Shown here in pieces: positions 25,601-38,736 of a DNA stretch of 64,000 nt; within the stretch, counting starts at the first letter, position 1, and each line of letters begins with the position of its first letter. The notes under the pieces were generated by a model, which had not been told where the DNA came from, did no database searches, and saw only the letters and a list, made by a program, of their open reading frames with translations. This DNA comes from Bugula neritina (taxonomy: Eukaryota > Bryozoa > Gymnolaemata > Cheilostomatida > Bugulidae): positions 11,225,818 through 11,289,817 of the forward strand of contig OZ037772.1 in NCBI GenBank assembly GCA_964035545.1, given 5' to 3'. The translations under genes were made by a program, and so were the position numbers.

Positions 25601-28600
25601 CAAATGGCATCAATAATTACAAGTTGAAGTAAGTCATAACCAATATTTTTATTTAGGAGCAGTAGTGGAGAAATTGAGATAGCCTACGTTCCTTAAATGT
25701 TTTATGAATTATTGTGAGAACATAACTTCTTATGCTACATTTCTAATCTAGAACACAGGTTTTTCTCAATTTCTTCATTACTGCACCTACCTTAATGCTT
25801 TTTTAATACTGCTTTTAGCAGGAACGATGAATTTGTTTTCACTAAATTTTATAAACGCACTTTGATGGTGAGCCCAACTTTTTTCTTTTGTATCTAAACT
25901 TTTTGTATTTCTTGTTTGGAACAGCCTGGTGGAGATGAGATGGATCCCTTCCGTACGTCTGATGACTATACAGTTGCATGTTTTCAGCTGCAGCTGATGC
26001 AAACTGATAATGTTCTGAGTCTGCATGCGACGGTATCTCCTTCCGAACAACTACCAGCAGAATAATTTAGTAAATGATTAAAGATAATTAAAATTAAGAG
26101 CTGGCTGCTCTAACAAATCTTAAATAGATAATTGTTACCATCTGAGTCTGCATGCGATGGCATCTCTTTTCGAACCACTACCAATAAAATAATTTGATTA
26201 ACAAATAAATATAATTCATAAATTAAGAGCTATAACAAATCTTAAATAGACACTTGTTACCATTCCTGTACATGTATTTTTATCAAAACTGTATTACCTA
26301 TTGTTTTGAATTCTTGTCAGTAAAATATTTTATTAACTCAAACTAGGTGATGATTCACACTATAAGCAGACAGTTTTCACATGTACAATTAAAGAGTAAA
26401 GAATATCTCTCACCACTATAGTCAGTATCAGATGATGTGACCACTCTGTTGGGAGGGATAACGAGACGGTAGTAAGCCTTATCACTTCTGCTGTGACGAG
26501 TTTGGGGGCTAGGAGTGAGTTCGGAGGGGCTTTCTTCTGGGATAGGACTGAAATGTACAGCGATGTGTTAATGTCTTTGAAATATTCAACATCTGCATGT
26601 CATACAATTCATTTTCTTAAGTATTCTGTTTCAACAGAATATACAAAAAATACAGACTATATGCAATGTGTAAAGAAAACAGATGAGAAAAAGCAGTAGA
26701 GGAAAGCGCAATGGTACAACACCATTAATGTGGTTAATCCAGTCATTAGACCAGGCAATGGTTATTAGACGCTACTACATATAAACTGCATACATTCAAA
26801 GTATAAGCTCTTTAATTAATTTGGGTAACTTTGCAAACATGAAAAATTGTTTTAGAAATGTAGGAAATTTTTCATGACTTGATATAAACTATTTAGTGTT
26901 CGTACACAAGGCTAATCAAACACCCAACAAGAATCTCAGTTATGTAATTGAGTTTACCACACCTAAAGTTTTGAAAACCTTTGTCTGTCAGCTGGTAAGA
27001 TATTTCATTGGATGAGAAGTTATTATTGGTTTGATTGATCTTAGGAGACAGCTGATTGGACACACTGAAGTGATCTCTCTCCACCCATTTGTCTAGAAGT
27101 ACAAATTGATTGTTGGAAAATAATTAACTAGCATTTTATAAATAATGTTGTAGAAAAACAACCTAATAACAGTATATAAATAATGCACAATAAAAAAAGT
27201 AAATATGACTTCTTTTTGCTTTGACTGTATTGTACAAACTTTAAATTTGAAAAGCTGTAACAGTTACTTATCTACTTTTACTGATGAAAATAAATGATGT
27301 TGTATATTTTATAATACTTTCAAGAAACTCTCAATTAACAGATATAAATGATATAGTCTGCACATTGACTGTAGATAGGATATAGTTGTAGATCTACAAT
27401 TTGAAATGAGACGTCCTAAGACTATACCTTGAAAGTGTAGATGTGATTGAACGTTTAGAGAGGTTGGTCTCCTCAGGCCCTGCTCCTTTACCCTCTGAAT
27501 TGCGGGAAGCACAATGCACTTGGTTGTTGCCCTACAAACAGTTTTATTTGTTACAAATACTGAGAATATTAACGACAACTTCTAGAAACTTCTCTTTAAA
27601 ACCACCAGACAAGTTAACCAACCCATTCTTGTAGGAGCTCCCTACGGAGGAGTGATCACTTTTCGTTGACTGAGAAGACTTGCTAGACTGGTTTCCTCTG
27701 AAGCCAACCGGCGAATCAGGGGTGAAGGACGAAGGAGAAGATAAACGATGATAAATGTCTGAATCGTTTTCTTCAAACACAATGAAGTGCTCCTGCGTTT
27801 CAAACCTCTCCTTATCATACGGCAAAGATTCTTCCGACTAGAAAATTGCGCAATAAAATTTAATTTTCAAAAACTAGAAGCCATAAATTACCAAAATATG
27901 GAGATTTCTATGTATGTATTAGTTTGTCTTGGTGACCAGTGAATATTAAGAAAACAAACACAGTTGAAAAGTTATTTTCTATATTACCTCGCTGTCTATA
28001 GTAAGATGTGCTTTTCTGTACTTCTGAAAGCGAGACTGGTCACGCTCTACTGCTGAATGTGTGTACGATGAGGTATGCCTTTGCACTCCTTCACATTCTA
28101 CCCCGTCTGAGTCATTAGAACTACAACAAAGAACTCAGTCATCTTACCATGTCTGGCCTAAAGGTTAGTAGACAGAGACGTAAGATTGGTTAGCAACTGA
28201 CCTTGCTATGACCTCAACACCATCACTGCTGTGATCAGTCTCTTCTCCTGGTAGTATATTCCCTGCAGAAGTTTCAGTGTCTTCAATATGATCTTCATGT
28301 GTGAGAAAGAGAGGACCTATAGAACATATTAACACATGCTATAACTGTATCTCTCTTTCTATTGTATGTGTGCTATAACTATATCCATCTCTCTATTAAT
28401 TGTGGGTAAATATTAGTTTAACATGATTGTAAGATCAAAAGTCATAAAATTTTTGTTGTGATACAAAACACCTAAGGAAACTACAATTTGTCATACCGAA
28501 TTTCTTTAAATAATTTTAAATTATAGTATCATATTGAACAGTATTTGTTAACTATAAAATACATAAATAAAGAAATATATTACACTGCCATCATTATAAT

Positions 28601-31389
28601 AGCAGTACAAGGGAGCAGCTGTGGTCTAGGGGTTAGAGCGTTTGCCTAGTAAGCACAAGGTCATGGGTTCGAGCCCTGACAAAGGCCATTGGTGGTGTTA
28701 GGAAGAGCATCCAGTCATAATTGCTCCTGTGCCTCATTTAAATAAGTCCTTAGCCTGATTTAACAAAAAACCCTTTCTATCAGGGGTTTCTCACAGGGAT
28801 GGTGACTATAAACTTGCGTGAGTTTTATTATAATAGCAGTAGAGGCTACACATACATGCCAACTTATTAATTTCTAAACAGTTTACTTGTAGCTCCAGTC
28901 CAAGACCCAAAAGATCTGGACCTAGACTGAGTTCCATTATCAGAGCATGAGGTGAGTGTGAGCATGACACCAGAGTCCACAGATGATATGGTTCTCAGTC
29001 CATAGTTACTGCCAGACGTGTTTCCTGTGTCCATTGAACTGAGTCCTGTAAAGAGTCGGTTACCAAGTCAAACACATCTCGGCATTTCCGATAATGCTTT
29101 ACATGACAAGCTAAAGTTTTGGTAAGCAAAAAATAACTGTCTGATGCAATTATAATGAGATCTTCTGCTATTTTTAGAACCCTTTCACCAAAAATAATAA
29201 ACTAGAAAATACATGCTTGTACAAAAACTAAGCAATTTAAAAGAGAAGATATTCCAGAAAACAGAATTTACTTTATAAGTCCAAACAAAACTTTTTAATT
29301 CCCAGAACATGTTCTTTTTTCTATGCTGAGTTGATTTAGTATATTCATTTGGTTATATAAAACAATTTTGAGTGACAGTAAACTATTAGAACCTGGTACA
29401 TCAAGTTATTAATATAACAGTTCATGTGGTGCACCAAACCTTTTTTATACTGATCTGATATTTTACAAAGTTCGGAGTTAGCCATGACCACACAAGATTA
29501 ATGAGATAAGTGCAGAGGTACCAGCTGCAGTCTCACTCACTGGTGCTGGAGATAGACCTCCCCTTCTTACTCAAGCTGTAAGGATACGAAGAGGATGTCT
29601 CTTCATTACCCAAATTGGTGGCCGAGCTGGATTCTGTCATCTTCTCCAACATTCTTACATTGTCTTTTATTGCTTGGCGAGTCTCTTCAAACCTGAGATT
29701 CGACCAGTAAACAGAGATGATGCAACCATCAATTGAAAAGCAGTTGGAGAATATTTTTTAAGACAACAAGAAAAATATGGACTTTTTAATACTTTTCTAT
29801 CACATAATTTGCCTCCAGGAAAGCAAGTTAACAGCAAATTTGGTTTCATCATATAAGAACATTAATGCCTCATTGACAACATCGTTAGAACTTTTGTGGT
29901 TTGCCCATAGACTAGGCATAACAAACAAACATAACAAAAGTATAAACAATTTTGTTAAATTTTTTCGTTTCTTTTTTTAACTGATGAAACTTTTAAGAGT
30001 GAATCATTTTAGGCACAACAAAATTGGTATAAAATAAAAAGTAGGACATGCAGACAGTAGGCTTAAACGTTTACCAAATGGGTTGCAATATCACTCCACA
30101 CCACCCGCAATATTATTTTAACTTTTTCTTATTTTTCTTCCAACTGTATAGAGTGGAAAGACAATCAACACATCACACCATACTCTAACACGCTTGTCTG
30201 TTAACTAAAGAGCATTTAAGTCAGCCCCATTATTTCATAAAAACACCCTACTTTTTTAAGTGGTTGAAACAAACTCCAAAAATAGCAGCAGGTGATAAAG
30301 GAGTCCTAGTGAGTGCTTATTACATAAGAATCTGTCTGTTGATGAAGCCTCAAAGCTCAAACCTGAAACCACTAAGTAGACACCTAAACCCTCACAGTTA
30401 TTAATCACCCCTAGCTATAAGTGCAACACGAGCAGCCAGTCCTCCCAGCCAGTTCTCTTGTCTAATCTCAGTCTGACATCAGCTGCTTTTAATACTTTAA
30501 TAATAATTATCACGACAATAAATTTAATAAGTAATAAGAGAGATACTCTAAATGGATGGCTGATAGTGTATGTGCCAGATTAGTTCTAACCGCAAGTACT
30601 TCCTCTGCTAGATAAAGACTTTGAGTGAACTCGAGATAAACTTTGGAATGGCAAGATATAATCAGCACTGCGAGGAAGCTGGTGGTAAATTAGATCAAAT
30701 ACCAGAACTGTGAACTGTGATGAAAACTTAGTCTAGTTCAGCTGATTGAACTATTCTATAAGTTTAAATTGGTAGTCAAGAGCCCGGTTTTGCATGAAGA
30801 CTTTGATAAGGCACATCTGCTGAGAACAAGTTTGCACCATGTAAGTTGAACAGTGCAGCATGAGCTACAGTTCACAGAGCTAGCTGATAGAGAAAATAAA
30901 TAAATCTAAATTTGCCCAAATAGAAATTTAAAAAGTAGACACTACACAGCTCTCGAAAGGTTAATACTTGCTATGATAGTGAACTAGAGTCTTTATTCTT
31001 AAATTCAAGATACTCACATTACAGACCCTAACAACTTCTAAAAAGCACATATAGACAGAGTACACACAAATATTTCTAAAGTTTTTAAACTCCCATTCAA
31101 GTAAACCACAGTATGAGAATCCTTGCCTTTGCATACAGCAGGTAAAGAACCCTTGCCTTTGCATACAGCAGGTAAAGAACCCTTGCCTTTGCATACAGCA
31201 GGTAAAGAGCCTTTGCTTTTGCATACAGCAGGTAAAAAACCCTATAGCTTGCTAAAACTAATGTATCCAGTAGAAGCCTCACCTCTCTAATATGCTGGAG
31301 AACTTGTCTTGCAAATCTCTTGAACTCTGCTTGCTCTGCAGATCAAAGTGCTGATTGGTGGTGGTTGGATGGCAGCTGCTAGAAGGCAT
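19517..31389 (-). CDS. Serine-rich, largely disordered protein of unknown function (~1,061 aa)
   Basis: Exons in transcript order: 31423..31283 (ATG at 31389), 29692..29541, 29045..28887, 28316..28202, 28120..27988, 27837..27623, 27531..27428, 27092..26963, 26547..26414, optional 26177..26139, 26050..25861, 25430..25212, 24144..23922, 23716..23330, 22081..21769, 21033..20862, 20365..20081, 19664..19517. Phases agree throughout; the total is 3,186 nt. Residues ~20-60 (QDKFSSILERFEETRQAIKD) look helical or coiled-coil. The middle is Ser/Thr/Asp-rich with runs like SSSSSPSYYDL. Basic patches (KKYKKFRYKRKK, SCLFKKSKQKK) and a more ordered segment (DPKLMLDLLEGEV...DIMRRNL) follow, then a Pro/Tyr/Gln-rich tail ending YHIL. 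There is no signal peptide or membrane segment. I do not recognise the family; a cytoplasmic scaffold is only a guess. The donor of exon 26050..25861 is uncertain (three in-phase AA/GT choices). Confidence 0.78.
22185..22399 (+). mobile_element. tRNA-derived SINE, copy 3
   Basis: Full-length copy in an intron of the unknown gene, antisense to it. It is flanked by a ~17-bp target-site duplication (tataacagaaaagtaaa at 22168-22184 and a one-base-longer copy at 22400-22417). Head ggagcagccgtggtccag, B-box-like gcttgaacccg. Confidence 0.9.
23797..23850 (+). repeat. tRNA-like fragment
   Basis: Contains an A-box-like stretch (tagtgcaatagttagcac) and a B-box-like stretch (gaggtttgactca) at tRNA spacing. 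It has no SINE body of the main family and no convincing cloverleaf, so it is probably a decayed tRNA-derived element in an intron. Confidence 0.4.
24560..25200. repeat. Minisatellite with ATGGCAGCCATATTGG-type units
   Basis: About 20 copies of a ~30-bp unit (for example gtatggcagccatattggta), degenerate on the left and well conserved on the right. On the minus (transcript) strand it starts about 12 nt after the 5' splice site of exon 25430..25212. Most units hold GCCATATT or GCCATGTT, close to the YY1 core. Open frames across it are not genes. Confidence 0.9.
26139..26177 (-). CDS. 39-nt optional microexon of the unknown gene, duplicate of the next exon's start
   Basis: Acceptor ttttattggtag and donor gtaaca flank 39 nt, phase 1 in and out, encoding VVRKEMPSHADSD. 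The next exon (26050..25861) starts VVRKEIPSHADSE. The flanking intron sequence is duplicated too, so the microexon came from a ~130-bp tandem duplication. It can be skipped or included without a frame change. Confidence 0.6.
28608..28826 (+). mobile_element. tRNA-derived SINE, copy 4
   Basis: Intact copy flanked by a perfect 15-bp target-site duplication (attataatagcagta at 28593-28607 and 28827-28841). The tRNA-like head has A box tggtctaggggttagagc and B box gggttcgagccc. It sits in an intron of the unknown gene, antisense to it. Confidence 0.94.
31100..31245. repeat. 30-bp minisatellite, about 5 copies
   Basis: The unit cccttgcctttgcatacagc plus aggtaaagaa is repeated with few changes. 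It lies in intron 1 of the unknown gene, about 38 nt after the 5' splice site at 31282. The transcript strand of each unit reads ttacctgctgtatgcaaagg. Confidence 0.92.
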
Positions 31390-31411
31390 TATGTTGAGTC
31401 TTCTCCTTCAT
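31379..31411 (-). other. Short uORF overlapping the start of the unknown gene
   Basis: In the first coding exon an ATG lies 22 nt upstream of the proposed start and reads 10 codons to a TAG that lies past the main ATG, in another frame. It could lower initiation at the main start. Only transcript data can confirm that this leader is used. Confidence 0.4.
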
Positions 31412-34260
31412 TGGTCAATTTCTCTGAAACAAAAGATTTGTGTAAAAAGATGCTATTAGCTGGTAAATGCAAGCCGAGGAACGGCAGTTTTAAATTTATG
31501 GGCCTCTCCCAACTCTTCGTTATTTGCCAGGTGGGTGTAGAAGCAGCTTAATTAGAACATATTCTTCTAACAAATGCAAATATGCAGACTTTAGTTTTTA
31601 ATTTCTGGGAAGGTGCTTGAATTTAAAGTTCACTTGTTTCATTTCACAGACCTAAAACTACTCATGCTACAAGTATTTATCAAATCAAATGAGATGCAAA
31701 AATACAGCTTTGCATACGTTTCAACTTTTTTAATCAAAATGCTATTCCAGTAAACACTATTGAGAAGGTGTTTTTGAATTGACTACCACTGTTCCAAATC
31801 AAATTTTTTGCATGAAATTAGATTATTTAATATAATGAAAATTTATCTCATGCTAAGGCATTATATAAGCTTTAAAGGTCCTAATATGGATGTCTATATT
31901 CTGAGAACTAAAGATAAGAGTTAGTTGCTTAGCATTCCTTAAAACTGCTTAACCTCATGTAATCACTTGATGTTAGAGCTTCTGGGAGCACAGCTAGTCC
32001 CATGGCATGTCTGGGTTACACCATCTTCTCAGACAAGAAATTATAAAACCAATTATTTGTTAGTTAAAATGTACTTTAGCCAAGTGGAAAGTAATTAGTT
32101 CAATTAAATATTAAAGAGGCTGCAAATGTGACATTAATTATTAGTAGATAAAATAAGAGATCACATGGTTTTACCATATATGGTAATGGCGCAGCAAAGT
32201 TGTCATCAACCTCAACTCTTAAGGGCTTAAACAGTATGCAGAAACTTTAAACTCACTAAACAAAAATCCTGAGTTGGTCTTAGAATGAGAGTCAAAAGTC
32301 ACAAACACATTTAGTTAAAGAAAGCAAAATACCCAACCCTTAAAATTAATTGCTTTATGTTGAGACAAACTTGGTCTATTTTTTGAAGCAAGCAATAACC
32401 ACTCAAAGACTGTGAAACCAAATTAGCCCAGAGTAAAACTGCATCACTAGTTTTACTTTGTCCATTTATGCATATTATTAGGACTGAAAGCTGTTCAGAA
32501 CAATGGCGTATCACATAGCTTGAGATCATGATTATCGGAAGTGGGACTCAACAAGACAGTAGGCTTACCAGTATTATCTGAACAGACTAGTGGGTGTCTT
32601 AGGCTAGGGATATGGGGCTAGAGACATTTATACAGATAATCTTGCAGTTAATCCTTCATACTTTACAAAGATATGTAGATAAAGACACTGAACCTAGTAG
32701 AAATATCAACTAAACCATCCCTTAAAGTATACAAAATAGCAATTGATTGAAGATGGAGATAGGGCCTGCAGCCACACGCACCAGTAGCAGCAACTCTTTG
32801 GGAACCTAACAATCTTTTTTGGGTCATTTTTGACTTAACGGCCAGCTGGCAAATATCTCACTGTGACAGCTTTTGTCTCCCCAACCAAAGTCAACCAGTG
32901 TACTACTCTTTGCACTACAAGGGCTACTGGGTAATCACAATACCACATCTTGTGGCAACTGCTTGTCAAATTTAAGAAGTCTTCAATAGAGTGCCCTGCT
33001 TTTAGTGTTTTTTTTTGGTGATTACTAGAAAACTCAAGATTTCACTACTATAGCCAGCATAATAATATTTACATTTCCTATATTCAAAACAATCTAATGT
33101 TGTAAGCCTCTAAAGGTAGATTCTACCCTGTAGAATTGTAAAAGGATATTCTATAAATTCAATATAACAATTCATTGCAGATTTTTATTTCTGTTATAAG
33201 ACTTATACTTCTGATTTAGTATATTTATGCTAAGCAGGTTCAATTAATCTCTAGCAGAGTCCCAGGTGTTAGAAGGTTTTCAAACTATTTTTGACTAAAG
33301 TCTAAATCTTGTTTCTAATTCCTTGCAATCCATTAGAAGTAAAATTACTGCTGTAGGAAATTGAAAAAAATGTAACTTCTGACAAAAGAGTATTAGAAAC
33401 ACTGTGAGAAGGATATAAACAAGAGTTTTGTCACTGCTTGTCAGATGAGTCATATCTGTTAGTCATGCCTAGACACTTTGTAACAGGTTTGTCATAAGAC
33501 ACGGGTCACCTTAGGGCACATGTACGTATGTGCCATTTGATGCAAGATGTTTTGCTAATTTACAATAATAAAGTTGACTAAGTCAAATGACTATCATGTT
33601 ATGTTCGATATTGCAACCCACATTCTATCTGAAAATGAAGAAAATTGCTTTAAACTAATAAACATGTATATGAAGATTCAAATCTTACAAGTAGCAAGTT
33701 ACTTTCTAAGACTCTATAACTTCAATTCAACAGTGCACCCTACATTTCACACTCTACGCCCATGAGCATTGCATGCAGATGCAACGCTGGTGAGATTGCT
33801 AAGTTAATGATAATGGAAGCTTAGTTAGCCTGTGACTTCAGAGCAAATGCAGTTAGCTTCCATGAGTGATAATAACTGCACCATCTCTGATATCAGTCAT
33901 CTTACTGCCGTAACAATCTGATTTTTAATGATGCCAATAAACTGATTGTGCGCAGGGTAGCACCTTTGCTTCAAAACATAATTATGCAACTCTCATGCAA
34001 AACACCGTGCATAGAAATAACTGCAATACAATATACAGAGGTGTAGCTTACAGTGTTTAGGATGATTCTACATATATTAGGTATCTGCCAAATTGTGACG
34101 GCTCCAACTACTTGACAACAACTGTCACACCTGAATACCACATGCCATGATTCTCGACTGCAAAAAATATGAGATAGTTTATATGCCAGTTCTATTATTA
34201 GATGCATGGCCATTGGAGATATAGCAGAGAAGTCTGCTGCTGAGATATAAATAATCAGAT

Positions 34261-34342
<82 letters not shown>

Positions 34343-34366
34343 AGGGAGGGAGAGAGAGGGGGAGAT
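34261..34366. repeat. (GA)n microsatellite
   Basis: About 80 bp of pure GA followed by a ggaggg-rich end. A polypurine tract with possible triplex (H-DNA) potential. Confidence 0.95.
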
Positions 34367-35470
34367 ATAGCTTGCTATGGTCTACAACTGTAAAGCAAGT
34401 CTATTACAAACATTCCTCAACATAAACATGACTAGATGTATGTACATATAATTTTAAATTTCTCTTAAAAAGAAACTTGTATGCAACTTTCAAGGAGCTA
34501 GAAGTAAGGTATTCATGATGTTTCATGTATAAAGAACTTGCCAGGCAATAGAGACATGCTTCGTGACAGATTAGATATGCTAAACAATTTCCATAAATTA
34601 TTCATTATGCTCAAATTGTTTTTCTAATGCATGGATTTTAAAGGCAAAACAAAAGTTAATCGGAGGTAGCCATTATCCTCTGCCAACTCTAACTTCTTCA
34701 GAACTCAGGTTTCAGTTGTTTATAGAAACAGAAAAAGACACTTCCATTAAACTAGCTGCCAAGTTTAGCAATTTATTACCTTGATAATATTTCAAACACC
34801 GGCTTCTTTCCTAGGCGACTATTTAAAAACAATTGACAAGTGAACAACAAAAAAATCCTTATTTTGTATTGTTATTATTTTCATACTTACATCTTTTTGC
34901 AACATAAAAAGAAAATAAATTTAAAAGAACTCCTACATTTTTTGCAAATGCTTTAAAAATAAAAGCTTGCCATTTAAGGAATAGTAAGAGAAACAGCTGC
35001 AAAATGGCTTAAAAAGCTCTAAAAGCTTTAGAAAGCTGCATCTATAAATAGAATAATTAAAAAACTTCAGTAAATTAAAAATTGACAGTAATCATTTGAA
35101 GAAGCTAAGAAATTAACATTCCATGGCAGGAAAGGAAATTATATCTTTAGTTCATCTATGCTTTGTAATTAGATACTATAACATTACAAATTACAAATAA
35201 TAACGGAAATTACACACAATTTTGCAAAACTAGTTTTTAGTTAGTATAGCACCTAGAATTACTACAAAAATACTACTTAAAGTTATGACACTAGTAATTA
35301 AAGAGAAGATTTTGATAGGCCAACCCTGCATGTAGCTACACAAGACTGCTAGTGCAAGTGCCCCTAGATGCCCTTTACTCTACCTTGACTTACTCCTAGC
35401 TGATGGTAAGTGTTTTATACTCCTACTGTAAGTACACTCAACCCAAACTGCATGCATAAAAATCAAACTA

Positions 35471-35685
35471 CCATATGGTCTAGGGGTTAGAACGATTGCC
35501 TAGTAAGCACGAAGTCATGGGTTCCAGCCCTGGCAAAAGCCATTGGTGATGCTAAGAAGAGCATCCAGTCATTATAGTTGCTCCTCTGCAACATCTTAAT
35601 AAGTCTTTCGCCCTATTTAACAAAAACTCTCTTATCAGAAGTTTTCTCACAGAAACGGTGACTATAAACTTGTGTGAGTGAGTTT
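35471..35685 (+). mobile_element. tRNA-derived SINE, copy 5 (5' truncated)
   Basis: Starts at atggtctaggggttagaac, missing the first ~10 bases of the family. The body matches the other copies through gtgactataaacttg. Direct repeats containing atgcataaaa lie on both sides. Confidence 0.85.
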
Positions 35686-37590
35686 ATGCATAAAACTACT
35701 TGTTCACTAAACTCCTATCTATCCTACATCTCCATCACTGCACTGCATGGGAACACTTGATGGGCACTAATCATGGTTTACAGCAAGACGTAGGTTTTAG
35801 CAAGCCATCTGGCAACCAGAATCTGAGTTCAGAACAAAACAATTTCAAGACTTTAGGTGCACATGTCTATATAGCTCAATGTGCAACTAACAATGCCAAA
35901 ACAAAAAGTTGCTTGCTTGAAGGAAATGCTGCTAGTTCTGGTATTAACAGTTGTGAACATGCAGACTAAACATCAATTACCAAAAACAGGCAATCCGCAA
36001 AAAGGATTTAAATTTAGCTCTACAAAATTCAAACATTGAAATTGCTTATAAAAGCATATGTTGAGTATAAAAACATACAGTGCATACACTGAGATCGGAT
36101 TATTACTCTAGCATGGAAACAATATAGACAGGTATACTTAATTCCAATTATAATAGCGGATGATAAATGACTTTGAGTGGTGAATATTATAGGAGAGAGC
36201 TACGGTCTCTGGTGAAACTGACAGCGTTACACAGGATAAGCAGAACTGGGCCAAAACCCATCAATCACAAATAATTTAGAAACAATTTAGAATAGGATTG
36301 CTAGTAGAGCTGTCTGTGAATAGGTACAGATGGCAAGCTGAACTGCTAGCAGATTTATACGAGTCTAACAGACATTACCAAGCTGTATGTAACTTGTTTC
36401 AACACTGCATTTTCTATTGCTTGGCATAAACGAAATAGTATGTTGAAAACAACTGAAATCTGTTTTTCAGTAATGTATTACTTGAAAAACTCATTCTTAT
36501 GCTATTTATTGATTATGTTGAAATTGAAAATCAACTTCAACATTTTACGTATGAACCAATTTCATAGAAAAACAATGATTGAAAAAAAGTTGAATTTGAA
36601 AGCAGTGTTGGTTTTAGCAGTTGGTTTTCTTGTGGAAGGTAGTCTGTGTTTAAAGTTAGACTCATTCCTCAAGCCAGTGAAAGATAGGAACTTTCGCAAC
36701 CTAAGTATTGCCTATATTTATTGTTCATGTTTTTTCAGTTGGCTGATGCATGTAAATACTACTGTAAAACAGAACAATATGATTAAATTGCTTTGGAAAT
36801 CTTTGCCCCATTCAATAAAGTAAAAAGATATTCATTTGTAGACTGAGTTTCAAACTTTCAGGTTACTGTAAGCTGAGATAAAGTTTGGTTTCATCTTCTA
36901 TCTGTGAATATTCAGAGATTTGAAACTATTTTTTAAGCTCAAAGTTGTGTTTCTACTTTAATGCATAGGTTGATAACTCTTGTTAGTTCGATTGTTTACC
37001 AGAACCTAAAAGTAATCCATAAACTTTTTTGGCATGTATTCTTTGCCCAAAACGCTTTGATCAGCTCATAAACTTATTTCATGCCTAAACCTAATTGTGG
37101 GTGTCATTGTATAAAGTTTAGGGCTATTTTTGATGGCAATGTGAGTTGGGCTACACAAGGTACAAGCAGATACAATGATGATTTCATAAGAATAACCAAC
37201 CAGATCAGCTGTTACATTTCATGAGGGGCTCATAAGGGCTGACTCAATATTCGTTACATTAGCTTATAAAAACTTCTATTTTTCTCAATATATAATTACA
37301 TATTTTTTGCGTTTGTTTCCTTCAAAGCTATAATCTTCCAACAAAAGTGGGCGACAAACAAGCCAAAATATAAACCCTGATAATCAGCGTGACTGTTTTA
37401 AATGAGTACTAATTCAAAAACTTACAATTACAGCATACTTCTAAAATCGTTTAGCTTAAAGTTGGGTTTAAAGCAGATTTGCTTTCGGTCAAAGTTACCC
37501 CGAGAAACTTGTATATGTAGGAGTTTATCAGCAAAGCACAGTAATTCTTCTCAGCTTTATTAAAGATTCTGGTAAACTGGGTGTTTAATA

Positions 37591-37623
37591 AAACATGGGA
37601 AGCTTTAAAAGCTTCCCATGTTT
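37591..37623. repeat. 33-bp near-perfect palindrome
   Basis: Arms aaacatgggaagctt and aagcttcccatgttt are perfect reverse complements around a taa loop. It is isolated in non-coding DNA. Confidence 0.9.
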
Positions 37624-38736
37624 GTTGAAATCTCTGACTTGCACATTTCATATCGTCTTCTGGTTGTTTTTGCTTAGCTCCTTAAACATTTCTAAAATAC
37701 AGCTAACGAGAGCTTTTACTTGTGCACCCGCTTTGACTGGCATCTTTAAAGCAGTGACTAATTCCCTTCTTTCTATCATTACTATATACTTCAGTAGTGC
37801 AGCAAAAATGTTGAAATCACAGAGAATTGCACACTATACATCATTGTATTTAGTCTAATCTAATGTTTTAAGAAAATTTTCAGTCAAATGAAGTGAAAAC
37901 TGGTACAGACTTGCTTATTTACTTCAAATATACAGCTTAAGCTTGTGTCTAAATGTCAACAGAGAATTATGTAGTACATGCCTCTTATACTGTCCCTTGG
38001 TTACCAATTTTGTATCTTAACGTTGATTGTGTCAAGTTTGGAACTGTCAAAGATAAGTAAAATGAAATGCTTTTCCATTGAACTGCACCTCTTCAAAAGC
38101 AATATACAAATAGCTTACCAAAGTTTTCTCTCAACTTTGACTCTTTGGCTTTAAAAAACTCAAATCAATAAGCCGTAATATATTTACTGAAAGATTAACT
38201 CACATTGTCAGCATGAACTGTGAAGAAGTCAACTCGGCTGTCCATATACTAGTCTGATGGAGAAAGTTTACAGCTTCCACTCTGTGCAATGCTAACAGCA
38301 ACTAGCCGCGCCGACTTGCTTCACCAAGTGGTGCACCCACAAGCTATCAATTACTTACTCTATTTCCATATATTAAAGGAATAGCCCTGTGTTGATCACT
38401 GCAGTGGAAGGGTAGCAGTGCCACCCACAAAGTCATGGTAGTTGTGTTATAGCTCACTAACCAGTTTAATCACCATGGCAACCAGACATAACTCAGCTTA
38501 CTGAATGAAATAACTGAAAACTAATGGAGAGAGTTGAAGTGGTGATATGGTGAGAGAAGTGAAGGTTAAAGACAGTGTTGGGTTAAGAAGGACTTGTTAG
38601 GGTTCAAACGGCTGCTGACAAATCATTGATAACTTTCCTACACATTTCTAATCCAAAAACTCAGTAGAGAAATATATATATTATTTGAAGCAGGCTATAG
38701 TATATAAATAAACTTACAGCTTATTTCACGAAAGTT

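Noticed and set aside
27428-27531. Alternative reading of this exon as Gly-Asn-Asn-Gln-Val-His-Cys in phase 0
   Set aside because: It would need the donor four bases further on and gives a stop in the next exon; the chosen phase joins the exons on both sides without a stop.
36440-36823. 127-codon plus-strand open frame with a hydrophobic stretch
   Set aside because: No domain, no splice context, AT-driven composition (Lys, Asn, Ile, Leu) and no partner exon; most likely chance.
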